From: Pseudomonas sp. DY-1
GTDB lineage: Bacteria > Pseudomonadota > Gammaproteobacteria > Pseudomonadales > Pseudomonadaceae
Assembly (NCBI RefSeq): GCF_003626975.1
Contig: NZ_CP032616.1
Location: 4,564,001-4,628,000 of the forward strand
Length of the DNA: 64,000 nt
Reading direction: 5' to 3'
Made by a program: the position numbers and the translations under genes
The notes under the pieces: generated by a model
Told to the model about the DNA's origin: nothing
Database searches by the model: none
The model's input: only the letters and a program-made list of their open reading frames with translations
In this document: in pieces, positions 44,501 to 55,103 of the stretch
How the letters are laid out: each line of letters starts with the position of its first letter
How positions within the stretch are numbered: the first letter of the stretch is position 1

Positions 44501-45955
44501 ATGAAACTCATCGTCAAAGTCTTCCCGGAAATCACCATCAAGAGCCGGCCGGTGCGCAAGCATTTCATCCGTCAGCTCTCGAAGAACATCCGCGCGGTCC
44601 TTAAAGACCTGGACCCGGAGCTCGAGGTGACCGGCGTTTGGGACAACCTGGAAGTGCAGACGCGGCAGACCGAGCCGAAGCTGCTGCGCGAGATGATCGA
44701 GCGGCTCACTTGCACTCCGGGCATCACGCACTTCCTGGAAGTGCACGAGTACCCGCTGGGCGACTTCGACGACGTACTGGAAAAGTGCAAGCTGCACTAC
44801 GCCGACCAGATCCCCGGCAAGATTTTCGCCGTGCGCTGCAAGCGCGCCGGCAAGCACGAATTCACCTCCATGGAGCTGGAGCGCCATGTCGGCAGCCGCC
44901 TGCGCCAGGAGTGCAACGCAGCCGGCATCTCGCTGAAGAACCCGGAAGTGGAAGTGCGGATGGAAGTGCGCGACCAGCGCCTGTTCGTCATCCACCACCA
45001 GCACAATGGCATGGGCGGCTATCCGCTTGGTTCCCTGGAACAGACCCTCGTACTGATGTCCGGCGGCTTCGACTCCACCGTCGCCGCCTATCAGATGATG
45101 CGTCGCGGCCTGATGACCCACTTCTGCTTCTTCAATCTGGGCGGGCGTGCCCACGAACTGGGCGTGATGGAAGTGGCCCACTACCTGTGGGAGAAATTCG
45201 GCCGTTCCCAGCGCGTGCTATTCATCAGCGTGCCCTTCGAGGAAGTGGTCGGCGAAATCCTCAGCAAGGTCGACAACAGCCAGATGGGCGTGGTGCTCAA
45301 ACGGATGATGCTGCGCGCCTCGACTCACATGGCGCGCAAGCTGACCCTGGATGCACTGGTGACCGGCGAAGCCATTTCCCAGGTATCCAGCCAGACCCTG
45401 CCCAACCTCTCGGTGATCGATTCGGCCACTGACATGCTGGTGCTGCGTCCGCTGATCGCCAGCCACAAGCAGGACATCATCGACACTGCCACTCGCATTG
45501 GCACTGCCGAGTTCGCCAAGCACATGCCCGAATACTGCGGCGTGATCTCGGTGAACCCGACCACCAAGGCCAAGCCCGGTCGCATCGAGCACGAGGAAGA
45601 ACAGTTCGACATGGCCATCCTCGAGCGCGCCCTGGAGCGTGCTCGGCTGGTGCCCATCGATCGCGTGATCGATGAACTGGGCCAGGATGTAGCCGTGGAA
45701 GAAGTGTGCGAAGCCCTGCCGGGACAGATCGTCATCGACATCCGTCACCCCGATGCTCAGGAAGACGACCCTTTGGAGTTGCCTGGCATCGAAGTGCAGG
45801 CGCTGCCGTTCTATGCGGTCAACAACCGATTCAAGGAACTGGACGCCAATCGCCAGTACCTCCTGTATTGCGACAAGGGCGTAATGAGCCGCCTGCATGC
45901 TCACCACTTGCTCAGCGAGGGGCACGCCAATGTGCGCGTTTATCGCCCGGCCTAA
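44501..45955 (+). CDS. thiI: tRNA 4-thiouridine synthase / thiazole sulfurtransferase ThiI
   Basis: Protein of 484 aa from ATG 44501 ([20 protein letters not shown]). N-terminal ferredoxin-like and THUMP domains (to about 165), PP-loop [11 protein letters not shown] near 190, and a C-terminal rhodanese domain whose persulfide Cys sits in [11 protein letters not shown]; the partner Cys in PEYCGVIS is also present. It thiolates U8 of tRNA and passes sulfur to thiamine thiazole synthesis. Full length. Confidence 0.97.
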   Translation: MKLIVKVFPEITIKSRPVRKHFIRQLSKNIRAVLKDLDPELEVTGVWDNLEVQTRQTEPKLLREMIERLTCTPGITHFLEVHEYPLGDFDDVLEKCKLHYADQIPGKIFAVRCKRAGKHEFTSMELERHVGSRLRQECNAAGISLKNPEVEVRMEVRDQRLFVIHHQHNGMGGYPLGSLEQTLVLMSGGFDSTVAAYQMMRRGLMTHFCFFNLGGRAHELGVMEVAHYLWEKFGRSQRVLFISVPFEEVVGEILSKVDNSQMGVVLKRMMLRASTHMARKLTLDALVTGEAISQVSSQTLPNLSVIDSATDMLVLRPLIASHKQDIIDTATRIGTAEFAKHMPEYCGVISVNPTTKAKPGRIEHEEEQFDMAILERALERARLVPIDRVIDELGQDVAVEEVCEALPGQIVIDIRHPDAQEDDPLELPGIEVQALPFYAVNNRFKELDANRQYLLYCDKGVMSRLHAHHLLSEGHANVRVYRPA

Positions 45956-46081
45956 GCAACCCGGGCTGTTCGGCGGCAGCATCCGCCACCGCCCTCCCGA
46001 TTGCCGGCCCTGAGTCGCAGTTCATTCATCTGCGCCGCATAGACTTCGCGGCAAACCGAATCCTCTGATCGAGATACAAAC

Positions 46082-47899
46082 GTGATCGAAAAACTCCGCA
46101 ATATCGCCATCATCGCCCACGTCGACCATGGCAAGACCACCCTGGTGGACAAGCTCCTGAAGCTGTCCGGCACCCTCGACCGCAAAGAAGCGGAAAGCGA
46201 GCGCGTGATGGACTCCAACGACCAGGAAAAAGAGCGCGGCATCACCATCCTGGCGAAGAACACCGCCATCAAATGGAACGGCTACAACATCAACATCGTG
46301 GACACCCCCGGCCACGCCGACTTCGGCGGTGAGGTTGAGCGCGTGATGTCCATGGTGGACTCCGTACTGCTGGTGGTCGACGCCCAGGACGGCCCCATGC
46401 CGCAGACCCGCTTCGTGACCCAGAAGGCCTTCAAGGCCGGCCTGCGTCCGATCGTGGTGGTGAACAAGATCGACCGTCCGGGCGCGCGTCCTGACTGGGT
46501 CATCGACCAGATCTTCGACCTGTTCGACAACCTCGGCGCCACCGACGAGCAGCTGGACTTCCCGATCGTCTATGCCAGCGCCCTGAACGGCATCGCCGGT
46601 CTGGACCACGAGAAGATGGACGACAACATGGACGCCCTGTTCCAGGCCATCATCGACCACGTGCCGGTACCGGACGTAGACGTCGACGGTCCGTTCCAGA
46701 TGCAGATTTCCCAGCTGGACTACAACAGCTTCCTCGGTGTGATCGGCATCGGCCGTATCGCCCGTGGCCGCGTCAAGGCCAACACCCAGGTCGTCGCCGT
46801 GAGCGACGACGGCACCAAGCGCAACGGCCGTATCCTGAAAATCATGGGCCACTCCGGCCTGCAGCGCGTGGAAGTGGCTGAAGCCGAAGCCGGCGACATC
46901 GTCTGCGTCAGCGGCATGGAAGAACTGTTCATCTCTGACACCCTGTGCGACCCGCAGAACGTCGAAGCGCGTCCGCCGCTGACCGTTGACCAGCCGACCG
47001 TGAGCATGACCTTCCAGGTCAACGACTCGCCGTTCGCCGGCAAGGAAGGCAAGTTCGTCACCAGCCGCAACATCAAGGACCGACTGGACAAGGAACTGCT
47101 GCACAACGTCGCCCTGCGCGTTGAAGCCGGCGAATCCGCCGAGAAGTTCAAAGTCTCCGGTCGTGGCGAGCTGCACCTCTCCGTACTGATCGAAACCATG
47201 CGCCGCGAAGGCTTCGAGATGGCCGTTGGCCGTCCGGAAGTGGTGATCATCGAGAAGGACGGCGAGAAGCAGGAGCCTTACGAGAACGTCACCATCGACA
47301 TCGAAGAGCAGCACCAGGGCTCCGTGATGGAGCAGATGGGCCTGCGCAAGGGCGATCTCACCAACATGATCCCCGACGGCAAGGGCCGCGTGCGCCTGGA
47401 ATACACCATCCCGGCGCGTGGCCTGATCGGCTTCCGTAACAACTTCCTGACCCTGACCTCGGGTACCGGCATCCTGACCTCGACCTTCAGCCACTACGGC
47501 CCGATCAAGGCTGGCGAAGTCAGCAACCGTCAGAACGGCGTACTGGTCTCCATGGCCACTGGCACCGCACTGACCTACTCGCTGGAAACCCTGCAGAGCC
47601 GCGGCAAGCTGTTCCTCGCCCCGGGCGACGAGATCTACGAAGGCCAGCTGTGCGGTATCAACAGCCGTGACAACGACCTGGTGATCAACCCCACCAAGGG
47701 CAAGAAGCTCGACAACATGCGCGCTTCCGGCAAGGACGAAGTCATCGCCCTGGTTCCGCCGATCAAGTTCACCCTGGAACAGGCGCTGGAATTCATCGCC
47801 GACGACGAGCTGGTGGAAGTGACTCCGAAGTCCATCCGCCTGCGCAAGAAAATGCTGAACGAGAACGACCGCAAGCGCTACGAGCGCACCAAGGTCTAA
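46082..47899 (+). CDS. typA: Ribosome-dependent GTPase TypA/BipA
   Basis: Protein of 605 aa starting at GTG 46082 ([19 protein letters not shown]). G1 [10 protein letters not shown], switch [13 protein letters not shown]4 [12 protein letters not shown], then EF-G-like domains and the BipA C-terminal domain ([11 protein letters not shown] near the end). It is a translational GTPase for 50S assembly and stress adaptation. Followed by a strong terminator. Upstream gap of 126 bases holds no visible -35/-10 pair. Confidence 0.97.
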   Translation: MIEKLRNIAIIAHVDHGKTTLVDKLLKLSGTLDRKEAESERVMDSNDQEKERGITILAKNTAIKWNGYNINIVDTPGHADFGGEVERVMSMVDSVLLVVDAQDGPMPQTRFVTQKAFKAGLRPIVVVNKIDRPGARPDWVIDQIFDLFDNLGATDEQLDFPIVYASALNGIAGLDHEKMDDNMDALFQAIIDHVPVPDVDVDGPFQMQISQLDYNSFLGVIGIGRIARGRVKANTQVVAVSDDGTKRNGRILKIMGHSGLQRVEVAEAEAGDIVCVSGMEELFISDTLCDPQNVEARPPLTVDQPTVSMTFQVNDSPFAGKEGKFVTSRNIKDRLDKELLHNVALRVEAGESAEKFKVSGRGELHLSVLIETMRREGFEMAVGRPEVVIIEKDGEKQEPYENVTIDIEEQHQGSVMEQMGLRKGDLTNMIPDGKGRVRLEYTIPARGLIGFRNNFLTLTSGTGILTSTFSHYGPIKAGEVSNRQNGVLVSMATGTALTYSLETLQSRGKLFLAPGDEIYEGQLCGINSRDNDLVINPTKGKKLDNMRASGKDEVIALVPPIKFTLEQALEFIADDELVEVTPKSIRLRKKMLNENDRKRYERTKV

Positions 47900-47918
47900 C
47901 TCGACCCGCTGCTGAAAT

Positions 47919-47957
47919 CGCCCCCGCCGGCCCTGCCTGCGGGGGCGTTTTCGTTTT
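47919..47957 (+). terminator. Terminator after typA
   Basis: CGCCCCCGC / GCGGGGGCG stem with an 11-base loop, followed by TTTTCGTTTT. Confidence 0.88.
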
Positions 47958-48089
47958 GGGCAAGGTCGGCCCGGAAGGCTCAGCTTTCAGTCTTCGTGCG
48001 CTCGCTTCGTGCCGCAGCGCTCGTCGTGCGCACCTGTCAGGGGTGGGGATATCCATCAGGTGGAGCCTGCGAAGCTGAGGGAAATATTT

Positions 48090-49394
48090 GGTTCATCGCG
48101 CTTTCCCGGGGAAGGCGGCCTTGATCTTCAGGAAGAAGTAGGCTGAGTCCCGGAAGCCATAGGCCATGCGTTTGATCACCTTGATGCGGTTGTTCACGCC
48201 CTCGAGGACGCTGGTGTGCAGGGGGAAGCGAGCACTGGCGAGGATGCCCCGGACGTATTTGCGCAGGTTGCGGGCAAAGCGTTGCAGCGGCGCGAGGCCG
48301 CTGTCCCGGGCGTGCCGCAGCCAGGTTCGCCAGCGCCGCCAGCCCTCGCGTACGCTGGGGGCGTACCAGAGGTCCTTTAACGCATCCTTGAGCACATAGA
48401 CCGTGGCCAGTGGCTGATTGGCCGCGAGCAGTTCCTGCAACTGCACGGCCTGCCCGTCCTTGAGGTTTTCGCGATTGCGCAGCAGCAGCCAGCGGCTCTG
48501 CTTGACCACCTTGCGCGCCGGTTTGTCTTCGCGCAGGAGGTTGGCCTGGTCGACCCGAATACGGTCGATCACCTCGCGGCCGTAGCGCGCCACCACATGG
48601 AACAGGTCGTACACCACTTCGGCCTGCGGGCAGTGCTGCTGCACTTCCAGGTCGAAAGCGGTGTTCATGTCCATGGCCACCGCCTCGATCTGCTGGCAGC
48701 GCGCACCGAGGAGCTCGAAGAACGGGCGAATGGCCTCGCGGCTATTGCCGTGGCCGACCCACAGCACTCGCGTGCGCTCGGCATCCATGATCACCGTGGC
48801 GTAGCGATGGCCCTTGTGCAGGGCAAACTCGTCCATCACCAGGCGGCGTACGTCGCCCGGCTCGAAGGCCCCTACTTCAGCCTCCAAACGGCGCTGGTCG
48901 AGGGTCTTGAGGGTGTGCCAGTGCAGGCCGGTGAGGCGGCTGACCTGGCTGATCGGCAGCAGTTGCAGCAAGCCCTCGAGCCAGACCCGCAAGCGCTGGG
49001 TCAGGCGGGAGGCCGGCGCCAGCCAGTCGATCCGCTCCGTCACGCGCCCGCAGCTGAGGCAGTCGAGGCGACGCACCGGCAATTGCAGCAGCACCCGCTG
49101 GTCCAGCAGGTCACGCTCGCGCACCTGGCGCATGCGCCGCTCGTGGATCAACGGGCAGGGCTGGTGGCAGCGGCCACACACCGGCAGACGCTCGGCTTGG
49201 GGCTCCAGGCTGATCAACAGCGTGTGGGGATCGGCTTGGCGACAGGCAACGACGTCGTAGCCTGGCCAGAAAGCGGCAAGATCAATAGGATGCACGGCGA
49301 CAGCAGGGGGTGGGGATTGGTGTGTTTGGCGACTGCCAATCTACCCGCTTCCCTGACTGTCAACTCGCTCTTCCCCCAGACTCCGCGAAGAACC
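48090..49394 (-). mobile_element. ISL3-family insertion sequence (1305 bp)
   Basis: Imperfect terminal inverted repeats: GGTTCATCGCG at the left and, on the other strand at the right, GGTTCTTCGCG, with similarity running on to a GGGGAAG block about 20 bases in. They match the GG-TTC start usual in ISL3. One transposase gene fills the element. The intact repeats, open transposase frame and intact 8-bp duplication suggest a fairly recent insertion. Confidence 0.9.
48093..49295 (-). CDS. tnp: ISL3-family transposase
   Basis: Protein of 400 aa, full length. The N-terminal zinc-finger region has CGRCHQPCPLIHERRMRQVR and CLSCGRVTERIDW, followed by a helix-turn-helix (ISQVSRLTGLHWHTLKTLD) and the DDE catalytic core (VMDEFALHKGHRY, AVAMDMNTAF, late SVLEGVNNRIKVIKRMAYGFRD). 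All are in the order seen in ISL3 transposases. It reads on the minus strand, opposite to the gene it interrupts. Confidence 0.95.
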   Translation of the reverse strand: MHPIDLAAFWPGYDVVACRQADPHTLLISLEPQAERLPVCGRCHQPCPLIHERRMRQVRERDLLDQRVLLQLPVRRLDCLSCGRVTERIDWLAPASRLTQRLRVWLEGLLQLLPISQVSRLTGLHWHTLKTLDQRRLEAEVGAFEPGDVRRLVMDEFALHKGHRYATVIMDAERTRVLWVGHGNSREAIRPFFELLGARCQQIEAVAMDMNTAFDLEVQQHCPQAEVVYDLFHVVARYGREVIDRIRVDQANLLREDKPARKVVKQSRWLLLRNRENLKDGQAVQLQELLAANQPLATVYVLKDALKDLWYAPSVREGWRRWRTWLRHARDSGLAPLQRFARNLRKYVRGILASARFPLHTSVLEGVNNRIKVIKRMAYGFRDSAYFFLKIKAAFPGKAR

Positions 49395-49766
49395 AAATAT
49401 TTGGGGCGGACGCCGCCCTGTATCTCTCGGTCAAGGAGTACGGCACCAGTTACAAGCTGATCGCCAGCGAGACGGTGGTAACCGTCAGCGCCAGGTTGGT
49501 CGACACCAGGACCGGAGTCGCGCTCTGGACGGGCAGCGCACGGGCTTCCAGCGAAGAGAACAACCAGAACAGCGGTGGTCTGGTGGGCATGCTGGTGGCC
49601 GCTGCGGTCAAGCAGATCATCAACAGCGTCCAGGAGGATGCGGCATACCCGATCGCCGGCCTGGCGGCCGGGCGTTTGCTGCTTCCCCGGCAACCCGCTG
49701 GCATCCTGCATGGGCCTCGCTCACCCCACTACATGACCGACTAGGGCATCGTGGCTCTATGAAGCA

Positions 49767-49800
49767 AGCCCCCGCCGAATCACCTCGGCGGGGGCTTTCT
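49767..49800. terminator. Terminator after the broken DUF799 gene
   Basis: Perfect 12-bp stem AGCCCCCGCCGA / TCGGCGGGGGCT with a six-base loop, followed by TTCTT on the plus strand; on the other strand it also ends in a short T-poor run. Confidence 0.85.
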
Positions 49801-49815
49801 TATGGGGGCAGTTCT

Positions 49816-49905
49816 TTAGTTCGCTGCATCCAGCAACCGCAGCACCGCCTTCTCCCCGCTGTCCAGCGCGCTTTCCACCAAGCGCGGGTGGCTGCCGTCG
49901 TCGGA
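49816..49905 (-). pseudogene. 3' remnant of an oxidoreductase-like gene
   Basis: Minus-strand reading gives DDGSHPRLVESALDSGEKAV then LRLLDAAN and a stop. The HPxxVExALxSGxxA pattern is the usual C-terminal end of FAD-dependent amine oxidase-like proteins. Upstream of it (right of 49905) the reading frame has no matching sequence, so only about 28 codons survive. Weak evidence from a short match. Confidence 0.35.
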
Positions 49906-50146
49906 CGGAAATGGGGACAGATTTATTCTCCCTACTCCAATTTGGGGGGAAGAGCAGGCTTTATCTATCCATGGAGAGAGAATCTAGTCCCCTCTCTCGC
50001 AGACACGAAACCCACCAACTCGTCCGTCAAACGTTGGGCTTCGCTGCGCTCTGCACCAACCTACAAAGACCGGTACGCACAGGTGCTGTGTTCGTCCCCT
50101 TCCCGAACGCGCGACACTTTGACAAGCGCTGCGTGGTCAATTCCGG
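49906..50146. other. Repeat debris between broken genes and the esterase gene
   Basis: Holds AAATGGGGACAGATTTATT (49909-49927), a motif I know from sequence around REP-associated Y1 transposase elements, and at 50033-50064 an arm of the GTAGGTTGG repeat family seen at 42573-42679. No credible gene. Confidence 0.45.
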
Positions 50147-51904
50147 TCATTCGTAAGACACGTCTGCATCCTCCAACTGAACCTGCTGCCCCGCCATCAC
50201 ATCCAGCACCCTCTGCCGGTCATCGGTGCCGAGCTGGTTCAGTGCGTTGTTCACGTCCGATAGCCAGACGTCGTGTGAGCTGGTCTTCACCGTGTTATCC
50301 AGGATCAGGCGTTTCTGGAAGATCCAGAAGTTCGACCAGTCGTACCAGTCGGGCAGGGCATCGAAGGCCTTGTTGGGGTTGCCGGTGCGCATGAATTGGG
50401 ACGTGTACTGGGTGAACTTGGCGGATAGCGCGGTGCGCTGGCCTTGGTTGGCGGTGGTGCTGATGAAGCGCAGCAGGTCCTGCTGCGGTGCCACGGGGAA
50501 GTTACCGAAGAGGAAGGGCAGGTCCATGCCGTGCACTGCGCCGAAGGCTTCCTGCCAGGGGGCTGGCGAGTCGTCCCAGTCGAAGTTGTAGCGGTAGATG
50601 CTGCCTTGCAGCAGGCGCAGGTAGCGGCAGATGTTGTCCACCGTCAGGTCCACGCCCAGGCTCAGGGCGCGGTGCACCGGGCGGTAGGTGGGGTAGAGCT
50701 CCGGTTTGACGATGTCGGTGATGGCGAGGCTGGCAGGGTTCTGGTTGTTGACCATGTCCCACATCTGCGCGTGGCTGGGTTTGTAGTAGCGGAGCAGTTC
50801 GCCGGCGAAGTAGGTGCCTTCGTCCTTGGTGGTGCCGAGGATCATCGGCACCTTGTGGTAGCCGCCGGCGATGAGGTCGACGTAGCCGGCCCAGGGAATC
50901 ACGTGGCCGTCGGTGAAGTGGCCCATGACAACGGGCGTCGGCGTATGGCGCACGATGTCGGTCGCCGGCAGCCCCCTCAGGAAGCTGCGAACCCAGGTCG
51001 GGCCCTGGCTTGCGCGATAGGCCGCCGCCTGCAGCTTGTCGCTGGCATAGCCCTTCTCCACCAGCAGGCCGTCGATCATGTCGTTGGATTGCAGCTCGCC
51101 CAGGGCCTTGGGGTAGGCGTTGGGCAGGCCGGACATGCAGATCATTCGGTCCACCAGCGAATCGGCCAGGGGTGATTGCAACAGGCCCCAGGCATTGATG
51201 CAGCCGGCGGATTGCCCGGCGATGGTGACGCTGTTCGGATTGCCGCCGAACTGGGCGATGTTGTCGCGCACCCATTCCAGGCCCTTGATCAGGTCCAGGG
51301 TTACGTAGTTACCAGAGTCGTCTTTGGCGTTGCCTTCTTGCAGGGCGGAGTTGTACAGCCAGCCCAGGCTGCCGAGGCGGTAGTTCACCGTCACCACCAC
51401 CGCGTTGGCGTTGCGGGCGAAGTTGGCGCCGTTGTAGAGCAGTTCCGAGCCAGCACCCTTGAGGTTCGAGCCGCCGTGTATCCAGAACAGCACGGGCAGG
51501 TTGCTTTCAGTGCTCTTTGGTCGCCAGACGTTGAGGTAGAGGCAATCTTCCGAGCCAATGGGTTGGCCGAAGGTGGTCGGGTTGGGTGCTCCAAAGAAGC
51601 TGCCCAGTTGCGAACAGATGTTGGCGAACTGGCTTGCAGGACGCACGCCGGTCCAGGTCGCGGGGTCGCGAGGCGCCTTCCAGCGCAGCTCCCCAACGGG
51701 CGGCGCCGCATAGGGAATGGCGCGCCAGGACTGGGTGTTGTTGGCATCAGTCACGCCCTGCACTTGAGCGCCGCCCAGGGAAGTGATCGAGCGTGTGAGG
51801 GACTGGTTGTCGGCGCCTTGACTCAGCTGGGAGAGGGCGGAAAGCACCAGTATCGAGCTGCCGAACAGGCAGCCACGGAAACGCAGCTTTGCAATCGAAT
51901 TCAT
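50147..51904 (-). CDS. Exported type-B carboxylesterase
   Basis: Protein of 585 aa from ATG 51904; the GTG eight codons earlier would spoil the signal peptide. The signal has CLFGSSILVLSALSQLSQGA. The alpha/beta hydrolase shows SEDCLYLNVWRP (Cys pair), the oxyanion WIHGGSN, nucleophile Ser in AGQSAGC (Gln replaces the usual Glu of GESAG), the acidic residue in TKDEGTYF and catalytic His in GAVHGMDLPFLFG. A periplasmic or secreted esterase; substrate unknown. It diverges from the phosphoethanolamine transferase gene. Confidence 0.9.
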   Translation of the reverse strand: MNSIAKLRFRGCLFGSSILVLSALSQLSQGADNQSLTRSITSLGGAQVQGVTDANNTQSWRAIPYAAPPVGELRWKAPRDPATWTGVRPASQFANICSQLGSFFGAPNPTTFGQPIGSEDCLYLNVWRPKSTESNLPVLFWIHGGSNLKGAGSELLYNGANFARNANAVVVTVNYRLGSLGWLYNSALQEGNAKDDSGNYVTLDLIKGLEWVRDNIAQFGGNPNSVTIAGQSAGCINAWGLLQSPLADSLVDRMICMSGLPNAYPKALGELQSNDMIDGLLVEKGYASDKLQAAAYRASQGPTWVRSFLRGLPATDIVRHTPTPVVMGHFTDGHVIPWAGYVDLIAGGYHKVPMILGTTKDEGTYFAGELLRYYKPSHAQMWDMVNNQNPASLAITDIVKPELYPTYRPVHRALSLGVDLTVDNICRYLRLLQGSIYRYNFDWDDSPAPWQEAFGAVHGMDLPFLFGNFPVAPQQDLLRFISTTANQGQRTALSAKFTQYTSQFMRTGNPNKAFDALPDWYDWSNFWIFQKRLILDNTVKTSSHDVWLSDVNNALNQLGTDDRQRVLDVMAGQQVQLEDADVSYE

Positions 51905-52146
51905 TGTTGTTATCTCGATTCGAGCCACTGGATTGGCGGAGCGCTGACTGTTCTAGCCCCGCCGTCGGGTCCATGTGAGTCCAACTGCGAATCCCGAATA
52001 CGGATATGGCACTCGGGTGCCAGTACTAGTCAGGCTGTGCCCTTCGGTCAAACGCTGGAGCCCCCCGAACCGCTGACCGGTTGGTCACATGTCGTGTCGG
52101 AGGAATGAACCGAAGCTGGCGAATTTCTGACCAAAACCGCCGGCCT

Positions 52147-52162
52147 TTGACGAACTTTTCAC
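52147..52162 (+). promoter_or_regulatory. Possible ColR-binding site
   Basis: TTGACGAACTTTTCAC matches 14 of 16 positions of the ColR consensus as I recall it from P. putida, ending in the key TTTTCAC. It lies 63 bases before the start of the phosphoethanolamine transferase gene, a known class of ColR target. Confidence 0.4.
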
Positions 52163-52225
52163 ACATTCACAGTCATATTCCCTGCTTTTCGATCAGATGG
52201 ACTGGTCAAGGCTCGACTAGGGCGG

Positions 52226-54004
52226 ATGTCTATGAAGTTCGATCTAAACAACACTGGCGAGCGTCGGTTCGACTGGGCCGGGCTCGGCTGGCTCTTTCTC
52301 TTCTTCTGGTATTTCTCGGGTGTCACGCAGCTCCTGATTCAGGTCACCGGTACCAGCGGCTTCACCGGCTTTCGCCAGGCGTTCCTGCTGAGCGGACTGT
52401 GGCTGATCCCGGTGCTGTTGTTCCCGGGGCGCACGCGGACCGTCGCGGCGGTCATCGGCGGGCTACTCTGGCTGGCCTCTCTGCCGGCCTTCGGTTACTT
52501 CCTGGTATACGGCCAGGAGTTCTCCCAGAGCGTCATCTTCATCATGTTCGAATCGAACGTGGCCGAAGGCTCGGAATACCTGGCCCAGTACTTCGCCTGG
52601 TGGATGGTGCCGGCGTTTCTTGGCTATGCACTGGGCGGTGTATTGCTGTGGACGCGGCTGCGTCCGGTCTATCTGCCACGAAACAAGGCGATGGTTGCGA
52701 GCCTGGCACTGCTGGCGGCGCTGGTGGGCTATCCGGCGGTCAAGCAGGGACTTGGCAACGATACCTTCGCGGCGGCGCGCGACAGTTTCGAGAAGCGCAT
52801 GGAGCCGGCAGTGCCCTGGCAGTTGCTGGTCGGCTATCGCCAGTACCGCCAACAACTGGCGGACATGCATGACTTGCTGGAGAACAGCGCCAATATCGCT
52901 CCCCTGGCCAACCTGCAGGACGCCAATGCCGGGCTGCCGGCGACCCTGGTGCTGGTGATCGGCGAATCCACCAATCGTCAGCGGATGAGCCTCTATGGCT
53001 ATCCGCGTGCGACCACGCCGAAGCTCGACCGCATCCGTGACCAGCTGGACGTCTTCGACAACGTCATCACACCGCGCCCCTACACCATCGAAGCCCTGCA
53101 GCAGGTTCTGACCTTCGCCGACGAGCGCAATCCAGACCTCTATCTGACCAAGCCTTCGCTGCTGAACATGATGAAGCAGGCCGGGTACAAGACCTACTGG
53201 ATCACCAACCAGCAGACCCTGACCAAGCGCAACACCATGCTCACCACCTTCTCCAAGCAGGCGGACGATCAGTTCTACCTGAACAACAACCGCAACCAGA
53301 ACGCGCGCCAGTACGACGACGACGTGCTCCCGCCGTTCGAGAAGGTGCTGGCCGACCCTGCGCCGCGCAAATTCATCGTGGTGCACCTGCTGGGCACCCA
53401 CATGAGCTACCAGTACCGTTATCCGCCGGAGTACGACCGCTTTACCGATCGCCAGGGCGTTCCGGACTCGGTCACCGACGATCAGCTGCCCACCTACAAC
53501 AGTTACGACAATGCCGTGCTCTTCAACGACCACGTGGTTTCCAGCCTGATCGAGCGCTTCTCCGGCAGTAACTCCAACGGCTTCCTGCTCTACCTCTCCG
53601 ACCACGGTGAGGCGGTGTTCGACCCTGAGCAGCCGGATGTCCTGGGGCGCAATGAGGCGGCGCCTACCGCGCCCATGTACACCATCCCCTTCATGCTTTG
53701 GCGCTCCCCGCAATGGCGAGCCGCCCATCCACGGGAGCTGTCCTCCAGCCTGCAGCGGCCCTACAGCAGCTCCAGCTTCATCCATACCTGGGCGGATCTG
53801 GCCGGTATCGGCTTCGATGACTTCGACCCCAGTCGCAGTGTGGTCAATGCCCGCTTCCAGCCGCGCCCGTTGCTGATCGGCGACCCCTATCAGCCGAAGA
53901 CGCTGATCGACTTCAGCCTGATCAAGCCCAAAACCAAGGCGCCCGATATGGAAGTGGTCAGCGGGGAGCGTGAACCGACTGGCAGAAAGGCTCCGCCGGG
54001 TTGA
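52226..54004 (+). CDS. cptA: CptA-like phosphoethanolamine transferase
   Basis: Protein of 592 aa. ATG 52226 is used; ATG 52232 is as likely. Four to five N-terminal membrane spans (to about residue 165) precede a periplasmic sulfatase-like domain: [19 protein letters not shown] (first metal site), the nucleophile Thr near 286 in [20 protein letters not shown] and [12 protein letters not shown] (second metal site). It moves phosphoethanolamine from lipid onto lipopolysaccharide (CptA: core heptose). Length and N-terminus fit CptA better than EptA. A possible ColR box lies upstream. Confidence 0.85.
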   Translation: MSMKFDLNNTGERRFDWAGLGWLFLFFWYFSGVTQLLIQVTGTSGFTGFRQAFLLSGLWLIPVLLFPGRTRTVAAVIGGLLWLASLPAFGYFLVYGQEFSQSVIFIMFESNVAEGSEYLAQYFAWWMVPAFLGYALGGVLLWTRLRPVYLPRNKAMVASLALLAALVGYPAVKQGLGNDTFAAARDSFEKRMEPAVPWQLLVGYRQYRQQLADMHDLLENSANIAPLANLQDANAGLPATLVLVIGESTNRQRMSLYGYPRATTPKLDRIRDQLDVFDNVITPRPYTIEALQQVLTFADERNPDLYLTKPSLLNMMKQAGYKTYWITNQQTLTKRNTMLTTFSKQADDQFYLNNNRNQNARQYDDDVLPPFEKVLADPAPRKFIVVHLLGTHMSYQYRYPPEYDRFTDRQGVPDSVTDDQLPTYNSYDNAVLFNDHVVSSLIERFSGSNSNGFLLYLSDHGEAVFDPEQPDVLGRNEAAPTAPMYTIPFMLWRSPQWRAAHPRELSSSLQRPYSSSSFIHTWADLAGIGFDDFDPSRSVVNARFQPRPLLIGDPYQPKTLIDFSLIKPKTKAPDMEVVSGEREPTGRKAPPG

Positions 54005-54080
54005 CCGCCGGGGCGTTTTTGTCTGTAGTTCGCCTTCGCCGGACTACGGCGCCCCGTCACTCCCTCTGCAAGGACATCCC

Positions 54081-54995
54081 ATGGCCGGAGCCAGCCTGCT
54101 GACCCTGATCGACGACATCGCGACCCTGCTCGATGACGTCTCGGTAATGACCAAAGTCGCCGCGAAGAAAACCGCGGGTGTCCTGGGCGATGACCTGGCG
54201 CTGAACGCCCAGCAGGTCAGCGGCGTGCGGGCCGAGCGCGAGTTGCCGGTGGTCTGGGCGGTGGCCAAGGGTTCCCTGGTGAACAAGGCCATCCTGGTGC
54301 CCGCAGCCCTGCTGATCAGCGCCTTCATTCCCTGGGCGGTGATCCCGCTGCTGATGCTGGGCGGCGCTTTCCTCTGCTTCGAAGGCTTCGAGAAGCTGGC
54401 GCACAAGTGGCTGCACAGCGACGAGGAAGACGCGCAGCACCATGCGGAGCTGGCCGAGGCCGTGGCCAACCCGGAAGTGGATCTGGTGGCCATGGAGAAG
54501 GAAAAGATCAAGGGCGCCATCCGCACCGATTTCATCCTTTCCGCCGAAATCATTGTCATCACCTTGGGTACGGTGGCCGATGCCGCCTTCGGCAGGCAGG
54601 TGGCGGTTCTCGTGGGCATCGCGCTGATCATGACGGTGGGCGTGTATGGCCTGGTGGCCGGCATCGTCAAGCTGGATGACCTCGGCTTCTACCTGGTGCG
54701 CCAGGCCAGCTCGACGGCACAGGCCATCGGCCGCGCCATCCTTGCCGCCGCACCCTGGATGATGAAGGGGCTGTCGGTACTGGGAACCGCTGCAATGTTC
54801 CTTGTGGGGGGCAGCATCATCCTCCACGGCATCCCTGCGGCCCATCATCTGCTGGAGCCGGTGCTGGCCGCGGTTGGCGGCTTTGCCTGGCTGGTACAGA
54901 TTCTGGTGGATGGCCTGGCAGGTATCGCTGCCGGTGCGCTGGTTCTGGCCGGGGTGAGCCTGGTGAAGAAGGTGCTGTCGGCCGTGAAGGGCTGA
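54081..54995 (+). CDS. DUF808 membrane protein
   Basis: Protein of 304 aa from ATG 54081, with AAGGA upstream; the frame open back to 53970 lacks family sequence. [40 protein letters not shown] and [22 protein letters not shown] are the standard start of DUF808 (YedI-like) proteins. Six to eight hydrophobic segments; acidic [14 protein letters not shown] in a loop. Function unknown. It follows the phosphoethanolamine transferase after 76 bases and may share its transcript. Confidence 0.88.
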   Translation: MAGASLLTLIDDIATLLDDVSVMTKVAAKKTAGVLGDDLALNAQQVSGVRAERELPVVWAVAKGSLVNKAILVPAALLISAFIPWAVIPLLMLGGAFLCFEGFEKLAHKWLHSDEEDAQHHAELAEAVANPEVDLVAMEKEKIKGAIRTDFILSAEIIVITLGTVADAAFGRQVAVLVGIALIMTVGVYGLVAGIVKLDDLGFYLVRQASSTAQAIGRAILAAAPWMMKGLSVLGTAAMFLVGGSIILHGIPAAHHLLEPVLAAVGGFAWLVQILVDGLAGIAAGALVLAGVSLVKKVLSAVKG

Positions 54996-55103
54996 ACTAT
55001 TGGCTGTACGGGGGGCCAAGGGCAGATGCGCCGCCTTTGGCGATTGAATTGGCTCTGTCTGCGTTAGCTGTTGCGAGAAATTGACCATCGGGCCAAGAGC
55101 CTT

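Larger units (their letters stand above)
48082..49402. repeat. 8-bp target-site duplication AAATATTT flanking the IS
   Basis: AAATATTT at 48082-48089 and again at 49395-49402, immediately outside the terminal inverted repeats. Eight-base AT-rich duplications are usual for ISL3 elements. Confidence 0.85.
48042..49744 (+). pseudogene. DUF799 (GNA1162-like) lipoprotein gene, split by an IS and 5'-truncated
   Basis: After removing the IS and one copy of the 8-bp duplication, 48042-48089 joins 49403-49744 in frame and gives GGDIHQVEPAKLREIFGADA, running on into LYLSVKEYGTSYKLIASETV, SARLVDTRTGVALWTG, GGLVGMLVAAAVKQI and a final HGPRSPHY. This is the C-terminal two thirds of the DUF799 lipoprotein family, often found with CsgG-like genes. 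Its lipoprotein signal and first part are absent; only typA's terminator lies upstream. So a deletion plus an insertion destroyed the gene. Confidence 0.8.

Noticed and set aside
52105-52872. Open frame with a GGAGG-ATG start in the gap before the phosphoethanolamine transferase gene
   Set aside because: After about 35 codons it only runs as the second frame of the transferase gene; no family match. The SD-like GGAGG is probably chance.
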